DNA of 64,000 nucleotides. It comes from CAVVMA01 sp963788205 (GTDB lineage Bacteria > Desulfobacterota > Binatia > Binatales > Binataceae). Below are positions 39,188-46,134 of this stretch, in pieces (the stretch's first letter is position 1; each line of letters opens with the position of its first letter). A program made the translations under genes and the position numbers. The stretch spans positions 248,001 to 312,000 of the forward strand of contig CAWBGG010000002.1 in assembly GCA_963788205.1 (NCBI GenBank), in the 5' to 3' direction. Below the pieces are notes generated by a model, which saw nothing but the letters and a program-made list of their open reading frames with translations, was not told the origin of the DNA and did not search any database.

Positions 39188-39871
39188 GTGAGTAACGTAA
39201 CCAGGAAAATTTTCGCCGGAAGGACGGCGTTCGCGCCCCTTCTGATGTCTGCGATCATGGCGGCCATCCTTATCGTGGCGGCCGGATCGCCCGAGGCCAC
39301 CCCGGTGCCGAAGGCCGCGAAGGCCTCGCCCACTATCGCACCATCGATCCAAGTCGTCGCCAGCGTGCAATGTCATGGCACGATCGCGAGTAGCCCTGAT
39401 ACGGCCGTTATACCCAACGGCGATGTGGACTGGAATTTCGGCTTTCTGGCCGGGAATCCGGCGGCCAAATTCCCCGCGAAAGGCAAGACCAACTCGGTCA
39501 ATGGAGTGTTCTCGTTCGAGGTCAGCGGGGCCTGCAATGGCCTCAATACGGTCTCGGGCGCGACTCCCTTGCCCCCTTGCGCTCAGGGCGGTCAATTCAC
39601 CGGCACTATCGCGCCGCCGCCGACCACCTCGGCCACCTCGCCGGGCACTATGTCGATCAACTTTACCGACTTCACCGGCGTATTCGCTTCCGAGGGCAAG
39701 GACGTGCTCGACGGATGCCAGGCAACCTTCGCCGTGCTGCCCTTCGGCAGCAATAAATCCGCCAACCTGATCACCACCGCGACGCTGGCCTTGGCACCGG
39801 CGCCGAACACCACCCCCTGCAAGGCTGCGGGCACCAGTGTCGTGCTCGGGTGCCTGTCGCATAACGAGTAA
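39188..39871 (+). CDS. Small secreted cysteine-framed protein E
   Basis: 227 residues from GTG 39188. An N-terminal hydrophobic segment (LLMSAIMAAILIVAAGS) may be a signal peptide with an unusual Pro/Lys-rich spacer before ASVQCHGTIASSPDTAVIPNGDV. The shared core CAQGGQFTGTI, DVLDGCQATF and CKAAGTSVVLGC aligns it with C. Ends SHNE. Probably exported and disulfide-bonded. Function unknown. Confidence 0.75.
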   Translation: MSNVTRKIFAGRTAFAPLLMSAIMAAILIVAAGSPEATPVPKAAKASPTIAPSIQVVASVQCHGTIASSPDTAVIPNGDVDWNFGFLAGNPAAKFPAKGKTNSVNGVFSFEVSGACNGLNTVSGATPLPPCAQGGQFTGTIAPPPTTSATSPGTMSINFTDFTGVFASEGKDVLDGCQATFAVLPFGSNKSANLITTATLALAPAPNTTPCKAAGTSVVLGCLSHNE

Positions 39872-39927
39872 TTGCGTGCGCGCGGAACGGAAGGCGTAAC
39901 GCCTAAGCCAAGGCAGGAAGACAAAAA

Positions 39928-40626
39928 ATGAAAACCAAAACCCCGATTTATAGGATGGCCCTTCTCGGCGGCGTGATGGCGCTGTCGTTCGCATTCAGCT
40001 TGCTGGCGGGGCTGCGCGTAGCGCAAGCCACCAGTGTTTGCGAAGCGGAGATCGTGAGCTTGCCCACCACCCAGACGACGCTCACGCTCACTCCGATGCC
40101 ATCGGTAACGGCGCCGCTGCACGCTGTCAGTATCACTCTCCCCCTGACGACGAAGCAGGAGAACGAGACGATCACGGCGGACTGCGTCACACTAAACGGC
40201 GCCGGCATGACCATCATTGACACGCAATGCACGATCAACGGCGTAACCATGAATCCGTGCATCCTCAGCGCGAACACCTTCTCGGTCGTGGCGCTTGATG
40301 GTACTTGCGGCCCCTTGACCCAGGATATCCCGGCTCTGTCCCCCACGTTCAATAGCCAGTGCACTAAGGCCAAGACGCCGAACACTTGCTGCACCGGGGC
40401 CGGGACGGGCACCTGCTCGATACCTGGTGTCGGCGGCACGATCACGACCTCCGGTCCGTTCGCCGGCTGCGCTGGGTACGGAAGCGTCTATCCGTGGAGC
40501 GCTCTGGCCGGAAATTTCATCATCGGCGGAGGCCAGACCTCCGCGGCATCTGTCAGCCTCGGAGGAATGAACTGTCCTACGGTAGGCGAGGGCGCATTCG
40601 AAAGATGCATCTCGTATACCCCTTGA
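39928..40626 (+). CDS. Small secreted cysteine-framed protein F
   Basis: 232 residues from ATG 39928 with GGAAGA upstream. A signal peptide (GVMALSFAFSLLAGLRVAQA) precedes TSVCEAEIVSLPTT. The centre contains CTKAKTPNTCCTGAGTGTC, matching the module in protein B. The end FAGCAGYGSVYPWS, LGGMNCP and RCISYTP matches protein A. It therefore bridges A and B and supports one family. Function unknown. A stem-loop follows at 40643. Confidence 0.75.
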   Translation: MKTKTPIYRMALLGGVMALSFAFSLLAGLRVAQATSVCEAEIVSLPTTQTTLTLTPMPSVTAPLHAVSITLPLTTKQENETITADCVTLNGAGMTIIDTQCTINGVTMNPCILSANTFSVVALDGTCGPLTQDIPALSPTFNSQCTKAKTPNTCCTGAGTGTCSIPGVGGTITTSGPFAGCAGYGSVYPWSALAGNFIIGGGQTSAASVSLGGMNCPTVGEGAFERCISYTP

Positions 40627-40642
40627 TTTGACCTGATAGAAA

Positions 40643-40679
40643 CCGGCGCCGGAGAGAGGAGTGGCTCCGCCGGCGCCGG
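40643..40679 (+). terminator. GC-rich stem-loop after protein F
   Basis: CCGGCGCCGGAG at 40643-40654 pairs with the mirror arm at 40665-40679 (three extra bases bulged). No T-run follows. Candidate terminator for the C-F group. Confidence 0.5.
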
Positions 40680-40709
40680 ACCTTCACCGCGGAGGTGGCC
40701 ATGCGTAGG

Positions 40710-40810
40710 GCGGGTTTAGCAGCATGGGCCGGCACGGCGGCCGGAAAATCACCGGGAGACGCCGGCGCTACTGCTTCCAGAAGTAGGACCGGCGTCCCGC
40801 TGGTCATCGG
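40710..40810. repeat. REP/MITE-like palindromic repeat, copy 2
   Basis: Partner of 19410-19510, with the same GCCGGCGCTACTGCTTCCAG core; one base shorter in the middle. Confidence 0.85.
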
Positions 40811-40813
40811 ATG

Positions 40814-40851
40814 ACAAAGCCGGATGAGATCGGGATCTCATCCGGCTTTGT
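40814..40851. terminator. 17-bp perfect stem-loop between convergent genes
   Basis: Arms 40814-40830 and 40835-40851 pair perfectly around a CGGG loop. It abuts the repeat copy and lies 44 bases after the minus-strand stop at 40895. No long T-run on either strand. Probably a bidirectional terminator. Confidence 0.6.
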
Positions 40852-40894
40852 GCTTCAAAACGATGCGGGCACGGGGGTAGTGAGGTGTCCGAGC

Positions 40895-42361
40895 CTACCT
40901 CATCGCGCTCGCCAGGTGCTGCGGCCGCGCCGCTCGGACCTGGCGCTCGACCGCGTTCATGCGCTCCGCCAGCGCATCGATTTGGGCGTCCTTTTTCTTC
41001 AGGGCGTCGATTTGCTGCTTCAGGAGCGCGATCTGCCCGTCCTTCTGCTTGGCGCTGGCCTTGACCGCGGCAACCTGCACCGTGAGCCGCCCAACCTGCT
41101 TGGCCTCTTGCTGATTCAGCTTGACCTGCTTTTGCATTTCGTTGAGCAGCATCGCGGGAAGCTGGTCGTAGCGCACTCCCTCGACCTTGCCGTCCTGTCG
41201 ATAGCTCACCATCTCCGGGTAGACCTGCTTGACCTCCTCCGCGATCAGACCGAACTGGCGAGTTCCGGTAGCGTCCTTTTTGTAGCGGAAGGTCACCGGA
41301 CGCAACGCCATCAGTTTGGCGCTCGCATCGCCCATGCTCTGGATGTCGCTCTTGTAGCGGGCCGATGACGACGGGGCGTAGAGCTGGCCACTTGAAGTAG
41401 CGTACACCGCGAGTCCGCCACCCGGGTTCTCGCCGTAGATCCCGGCGACGAAGGCGGCGGTTTGGGCGCCCGTGCCGCTTGTCGTGCCGATGCGGATGGT
41501 GTCGGATTCCGCCGGCACGGTGCTGCCATTGTTGCCGATGTTGATGTTGTAGTTGCCGGAGGTGAGGCTAGCACCTCCGGAGGCACCGATACCGATGTTG
41601 TTGCTCCCCGTGGTGTTGAGGAGCGCCTCGTATCCCAGGGCGGTCACGTTGGTGCCCAGGTCGTCGTTGTAGATCGACGCGTACCCCACGGCGGTGTTCT
41701 GGGCGGCCGTGCTGGTGGCGAGCGCAAGGCCTCCAACCGCGGTGTTGTCGTAGCTCGTGTTGCTTAAAAGCGCGTAATCTCCCATGGCGACGTTGTAAAC
41801 CCCCGTGGTGCTGTTGTAGAGCGCCTCATAGCCAACCGCGTTGTTGTCGTAACCCGTGGTGTTGAAACGGAGCGCGTCGAGCCCCACCGCAGTGTTGGGG
41901 GAGCCCGTGGTGTTAAAAAAGAGCGCTCCACCCCCGTCGGCGGTGTTTGAGGAACCTAAGTTTGAATAGAGGGCCCCGCCCCCGGTGGCGGTGTTGTTGT
42001 TGCCGGTGTTCACGAGGTATAGCGCGAGCGTCCCGTACGCGGTGTTGCCATAGCCCGAAGAGTTTACCTCGAGCGCCCCGTACCCGGTGGCGGTGTTGTC
42101 GAAGCCCGACGTGTTCCCCGTAAGCGCTAAGGCTCCGATGGCGGCGTTCAATGAGCCGGTGGTGTTGTTGACAAGCGGGCCAATCCCAAAAGCGCTGTTA
42201 TAGGAGCCCGTGCCGCATGTCCCGCTCGAGCCGCACGCGTTAGTGCCGTACGCGGTGTTTTGCGCTAGCGCGGTGCCCACGCCAGCGAGTGCGACGACCA
42301 AGATCGCCGCGACAGAAACCCATGCATTCGCCCAAATACCCTTGTGTTTCGCCTGTGCCAT
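40895..42361 (-). CDS. Secreted YadA-head-like protein with peptidase S74 chaperone domain
   Basis: 488 residues. Signal peptide (VSVAAILVVALAGVGTALA), then about 15 degenerate ~22-residue repeats of the type NTAxGYxALxxNTTG (residues 45-270), like the left-handed beta-roll heads of YadA/Hep-Hag adhesins. Residues ~340-400 match the peptidase S74 intramolecular chaperone: SSARYKSDIQSMGDASAKL, RPVTFRYKK, GLIAEEVKQVYPEMV. A C-terminal Lys/Gln-rich coiled coil (KQKDGQIALLKQQIDALKKK) follows. Such proteins trimerise and may self-cleave before the chaperone domain. AAGGAGGA lies nine bases before the ATG. Likely a surface or released trimeric fibre; target unknown. Confidence 0.85.
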   Translation of the reverse strand: MAQAKHKGIWANAWVSVAAILVVALAGVGTALAQNTAYGTNACGSSGTCGTGSYNSAFGIGPLVNNTTGSLNAAIGALALTGNTSGFDNTATGYGALEVNSSGYGNTAYGTLALYLVNTGNNNTATGGGALYSNLGSSNTADGGGALFFNTTGSPNTAVGLDALRFNTTGYDNNAVGYEALYNSTTGVYNVAMGDYALLSNTSYDNTAVGGLALATSTAAQNTAVGYASIYNDDLGTNVTALGYEALLNTTGSNNIGIGASGGASLTSGNYNINIGNNGSTVPAESDTIRIGTTSGTGAQTAAFVAGIYGENPGGGLAVYATSSGQLYAPSSSARYKSDIQSMGDASAKLMALRPVTFRYKKDATGTRQFGLIAEEVKQVYPEMVSYRQDGKVEGVRYDQLPAMLLNEMQKQVKLNQQEAKQVGRLTVQVAAVKASAKQKDGQIALLKQQIDALKKKDAQIDALAERMNAVERQVRAARPQHLASAMR

Positions 42362-42884
42362 GTTGCCGGTCCTCCTTATCGCACTCTTGCGAGCGGTTGG
42401 TTGACGACCGTATCTGGCCAGCTTCCCCGGCCCCGATGCAGATAGACTCCCAGCCGTCTGGTTTAGAATCCCAGACAGGTCCCTTTATGTCGCGCTTATG
42501 TCCGGATTAGAAAGGGAGAGAAACCCGTCTTCGCTAACTTCTTATATCCAGGACCTGACGGAGATGTCAAACGCCGGTAACTGCAAGTGAACGCACTCCA
42601 GGCTGTGCTGCCTGACGAGGGAGGGGTTCGCGGCGCGGGCGGAGAAGTAAGCTCGGCGGCCCGCCGTGCGATTCGAACACTCAGAGTCTGTGAATTTGTG
42701 CCTTGCGGTGGCAGCAGGCACCCTCACCCGCGCACGCAGCGTGCGCGTCCTCTCCCGCAACAAAGCGGGCGAGGGTCTGAGAACCTTCTCCCGCTTTTTG
42801 CGGGAGAGGCGGCGGGCCGCTTGCGGCCCGTGCAGATTAGGGTGGCTGCCTCCGCCAATCATCGACTAAAAAATTGACAGGGTC
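42362..42884. other. Intergenic region holding a MITE-like element
   Basis: No supported gene. The left 320 bases show nothing recognisable; the remainder is the palindromic repeat at 42684-42886. Confidence 0.6.
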
Positions 42885-42886
42885 TC
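42684..42886. repeat. ~200-bp MITE-like element, copy 1
   Basis: Closely matches 61162-61362. Both begin GAGTC.GTGAATT and end in the approximate inverse, contain the arms GGCAGCAGGCACCCTCACC / AGGGTGGCTGC, and an internal palindrome TCTCCCGCAA / TTGCGGGAGA. The right end overlaps the stop codon of the TPR gene at 42885. Confidence 0.85.
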
Positions 42887-44909
42887 AGCGTAGCGTTGGA
42901 TCCGGCGCGCTCGCCGGCCGCAGTTCGGCGATCAGGGCCCGCGTCCGGGCGTCGCCGGGCGCCTCGGCCAGAACAGTTTGGCAACGCGCGAGGGCCTCGC
43001 GGTCGCGGCCCAATTTGTGAAGAGCAACTGCCGCGACGTAGTTGAGCTCGGGGTCGTTGGGAGCAAGCTCTAGCGCGTGCTGGTCGGCCACGAGCGCCTC
43101 CTGGTTGCGGCCCTGAGGCGCCAGGGCGAGGCCGAGCGCGTACCAGACGCGAGGATCGTCGGGGTAGCGGATGGTGAGGCCGCGGGCGATCGCCTCGGCG
43201 GATGCCGCGTCGCCGTGCGCAAGCCTGATACCTGCGCGCGCCAGTTCGGTGCCCGGCGAGCCGCCCGGCAGCAACTGCGCCTGCCTCAGCGCCGCGTCGC
43301 TGCGGGCGTCATCGCCAGCCTGATCGTAGAGCCTGGCCACTGCTATATAGCCCTCGACCTTCTGATGCGAATACATCCGCCCCAGCATCCCCTGCGCGGT
43401 CTCCGCAGCACCCTGCTTGACCCGGCCCATTTTGGCGTGAACGAAGCCGATATGGTACATGGCCTCGCTGTTGTGCGGGTCGAGCCGCAGCGCGGTCTGG
43501 AGCTCGCGCTCGGCTCCAGCGAGATCGCCGCGCTGCTGAGCCATGATCGCCAGTTGTATATGGGGGCTCGCCGCTTCCGGGAACACTTGGGCGCATCGAG
43601 TGTAAAGGATTTGATCGTCGTGCCAGAAGCGCTGCACGTTCCACAGCCCGGCGCCGTAGAGCGCCATCGCCGCTGCGGTTGCACCCCACATCCATCGCCG
43701 CGCCCGCTCCGAGCCGCGGGTCAGACTTAGCGCGCAGTTCGCGATCAGCACGCACCATCCCAGCGACGCAAGATAGAGATAGTTGTCGTGGACCAGTTGG
43801 TCCTTGAGCAACGCGCTAAGCGAGAACACCGGCGTGAGCGCAATCAGCGCCCATGCGATGCAAAACAGGTATAGCCGCCGGCGGGAAGCATGGCTGATCG
43901 CGAGGAGCGCAATGAGTCCCAACGCCGCCAGCACGATCACGGGCCGGTAGAAATCGGGCGATGACGGGGTGGTCACGAACAACACCCGATGCTGCGGCCC
44001 CGGCCGCCACGGAACCGCCAGCAACTCCAGATAGGTCGCGAGCACCAGCGGCATCGTCATCATCACTTGGGCGAAGGTTGCGTCGTTGGTGGGGGCATTC
44101 GGGTCGCTGGTCAAAAACCCCAGCACCAGGCGCCGAGCGATCAGGTACAACACCACTTCGCCGGCGAACGGAGCCATGCGTACCAGAGCCCCGCGCAACC
44201 GGTCGCGCCACGGCGGTTGGCCGCTCGAATCGAGCAGGAACACATAGGCTGCGGCCAGTCCCGGAAACGCCACCGCGGTCTCGTGACTCAGGAGCGCGGC
44301 CGCATAGAGTCCCAGCGCGAGCGCCCACTTACTGGGCGTCAACTCGTTCCCCATCAGCAGGTAAAAGGCCCCGAGCTCAAAGCCAGCCGCCATCACGAGA
44401 CCGAATCCTGCCGGCCATACGACGGCTTCGGCGTGGACCGGAAGCAGACCGAACATCAGCGCCGCCAGCAGCGCTGCGTAAGGCTGTGCGCTCAAACGCT
44501 CCGCCACTTTGAAGACCAGGCATACAACGCCCAGATGCGCTGCGAGCATCGTGGCGTGCCATCCGATCGGATTGAGCCCGAACAGTTGGTAGTTCAGCCA
44601 AAACCAGATCAGAAGCAGGGGGCGGTAGCGCGAGCTGCAGGGCAAATTGGCCGGGTCGTGGAACCAATATTCGTCCCTCAACAGCGACTTCCACCAGAAC
44701 GACCAATGCGGTAGCGATTGATTGCCGATAATGAGCGATCGGTCGTCGGAGACGAATCCGTTGCCAAGGCCTTTGAGGTAGAAGAGCATCGTGACCAGCA
44801 AAATCGCGGCGAGGAGAATCTGGTCGCGGGGAAGAGTTGAAGGAGCGGCCACCGCTATATCCGGTGCGGCCTTCAAGCCCGGCTTGGTCTTGAGAGTTGT
44901 CGCTTTCAT
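42885..44909 (-). CDS. TMTC-like GT-C membrane protein with TPR tail (paralogue 6)
   Basis: 674 residues from ATG 44909; the longer form from 45188 runs through a MITE and is rejected. The acidic loop FVSDDRSLI (Asp 55-56), YRPLLLIWFWLNYQLFGLNPIGWH and HAEAVVWPAGFG are present, then about ten TM helices and TPRs over the last ~230 residues. It resembles paralogues 4 and 5 more than 1-3. It is 15 kb from the main array and flanked on both sides by MITE-like repeats, which could mean transposition or recombination. Predicted lipid-linked-sugar transferase; inferred. Confidence 0.8.
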   Translation of the reverse strand: MKATTLKTKPGLKAAPDIAVAAPSTLPRDQILLAAILLVTMLFYLKGLGNGFVSDDRSLIIGNQSLPHWSFWWKSLLRDEYWFHDPANLPCSSRYRPLLLIWFWLNYQLFGLNPIGWHATMLAAHLGVVCLVFKVAERLSAQPYAALLAALMFGLLPVHAEAVVWPAGFGLVMAAGFELGAFYLLMGNELTPSKWALALGLYAAALLSHETAVAFPGLAAAYVFLLDSSGQPPWRDRLRGALVRMAPFAGEVVLYLIARRLVLGFLTSDPNAPTNDATFAQVMMTMPLVLATYLELLAVPWRPGPQHRVLFVTTPSSPDFYRPVIVLAALGLIALLAISHASRRRLYLFCIAWALIALTPVFSLSALLKDQLVHDNYLYLASLGWCVLIANCALSLTRGSERARRWMWGATAAAMALYGAGLWNVQRFWHDDQILYTRCAQVFPEAASPHIQLAIMAQQRGDLAGAERELQTALRLDPHNSEAMYHIGFVHAKMGRVKQGAAETAQGMLGRMYSHQKVEGYIAVARLYDQAGDDARSDAALRQAQLLPGGSPGTELARAGIRLAHGDAASAEAIARGLTIRYPDDPRVWYALGLALAPQGRNQEALVADQHALELAPNDPELNYVAAVALHKLGRDREALARCQTVLAEAPGDARTRALIAELRPASAPDPTLR

Positions 44910-45319
44910 GCGTGACCGAATCGGAGTCGGCCGGCCCGCTCGCGGGTAAGGGTCAAGTCTGGTTCTGCGATTGCCGACGCAGGACTCCTGCGCCCTCGGG
45001 TGCGGCGTAGGTGGGTGGTGTGAGATTCCTCGCTCCGCTCGGAATGACGTTGGATGGGGTTTTCTCGGACAGCAGGTGAAAACATTTGACGTCATTCTGA
45101 ACGGAGTCTGCGCAGTGAAGAATCCCAAACCGCTCACTTTCGCAGCCGGCCAGACGCACGCGCCCTCGACCGACAATCGCGCTACCAAACTTGACCACTA
45201 CCAGCACGCGCCCGCGGCCTGCGCCTGATGCGGTGATGGTACAAAATCGGCTGTGCAAAAGCATGGCCGTTTATCCGCCCAAGGTGAATTTGGCCTAGCC
45301 TTGGCACGTCATTGAGTCT
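44910..45319. other. Intergenic region holding a MITE-like element
   Basis: Most of it is the element at 44944-45201. The rest, up to the gene at 45320, has no feature that I can support. Confidence 0.6.
44944..45201. repeat. ~260-bp MITE-like element, family 2, copy 1
   Basis: Left end GGGTCAAGTCTGGTTCTGCGA and right end CCAAACTTGACCACTACC are inverted. An inner palindrome joins GTGTGAGATTCCTCGC and a GTCATTCTGAACGGAGTC segment. Related to 51174-51472. Confidence 0.82.
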
Positions 45320-46057
45320 GTGGGATACCTTGCCCCAAGCGGTATCGCCGGCACCCTCGGATACTCGGAGTCCAACCGGAATGCCCCGACGAAACGCCGG
45401 GCGGTGCTCGTTGCCCTTATGATTGCGGGTATGCTCCTGCCGGCGCCGGGATGCGCGAGCCGGCAGAGGGGCGCCTCTGCCGCACAGGCCACAACGGCCG
45501 ATCACCAGCCTGTATCCTCGACCACGCAGGCCGCCGCCGGCCAGAGCGCCAAGGCCGATCCGCCCGCGAACGCCCCTTCCGCCGCTGGCGGAAATCCGGG
45601 GGATCAATCTTCGGTCGATCCACCGAAGATTGATCCCCCGGCTGCTCAGCCCGAGGTTATGGCCGCCTCCTCGGCCGATGAGGATCTCGCCGAAACTGAA
45701 CTTCTCGCCGAGCAGGGTGAGCCGGCACCTACCGGCTCGGTTGTCGGGCGGGCGATACGCGCCGCCCCCGGTGTCGCCAAGGACACGGCCCTATTTCCAT
45801 TCAGGTTCGTATGGACGGTCCTGAAGAAGAATTACGGGGTCGAAGGCTTGGCCAGGTCGCAGAAAGTGCTGGTCGGCGACAAGTACGTTTCCGTAATCGA
45901 CTACAACAGGGAGGTCAGTGAGCAGACCGGGAAAAGGACGCTGCTTCAGAAGGCGGAAGACGCAGGCGGGACCGTCTACGACGATACCAACAAGACGATA
46001 TTTCTCCCGTTCAGATTCATGGACAGCCTGGTGGCCCTGGTCTTCTCGCCGTTCTAG
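45320..46057 (+). CDS. Hypothetical lipoprotein
   Basis: 245 residues from GTG 45320 (no obvious ribosome-binding site; start uncertain). An internal hydrophobic stretch MIAGMLLPAPGC looks like a lipobox (Cys near 45), so the true start may be downstream. A long low-complexity Ala/Pro/Ser/Gln spacer (50-130) leads to a compact domain: ALFPFRFVWTVLKKNYGVEGL, KYVSVIDYNREV and KTIFLPFRFMDSLVALVFSPF. Not recognised. Ends 77 bases before the convergent RND pump stop. Contains the inverted repeat at 45597-45640. Confidence 0.6.
   Translation: MGYLAPSGIAGTLGYSESNRNAPTKRRAVLVALMIAGMLLPAPGCASRQRGASAAQATTADHQPVSSTTQAAAGQSAKADPPANAPSAAGGNPGDQSSVDPPKIDPPAAQPEVMAASSADEDLAETELLAEQGEPAPTGSVVGRAIRAAPGVAKDTALFPFRFVWTVLKKNYGVEGLARSQKVLVGDKYVSVIDYNREVSEQTGKRTLLQKAEDAGGTVYDDTNKTIFLPFRFMDSLVALVFSPF
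45597..45640 (+). repeat. 18-bp perfect inverted repeat inside a coding region
   Basis: Arms at 45597-45614 and 45623-45640 are perfect complements with an 8-base loop. It codes for part of the linker (DQSSVDPPKIDPP). Stem of 18 bp is far longer than expected by chance in coding DNA. Confidence 0.9.
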
Positions 46058-46134
46058 CGCCATTGCATACGGCCTGACTCCCGACCCCTTCCCCGACCGG
46101 ATCCACTCCGCTAGACCCCGAGTGAGGCCTCGCG

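Noticed and set aside
38705..39994. Long minus-strand ORF across proteins D-E
   Set aside because: Arg/Gly-rich antisense text with no motifs, while the plus frames encode signal peptides with ribosome-binding sites.
42587..42877. Plus-strand ORF of 96 codons in the intergenic gap
   Set aside because: It is mostly the MITE-like palindromic repeat and has no ribosome-binding site.
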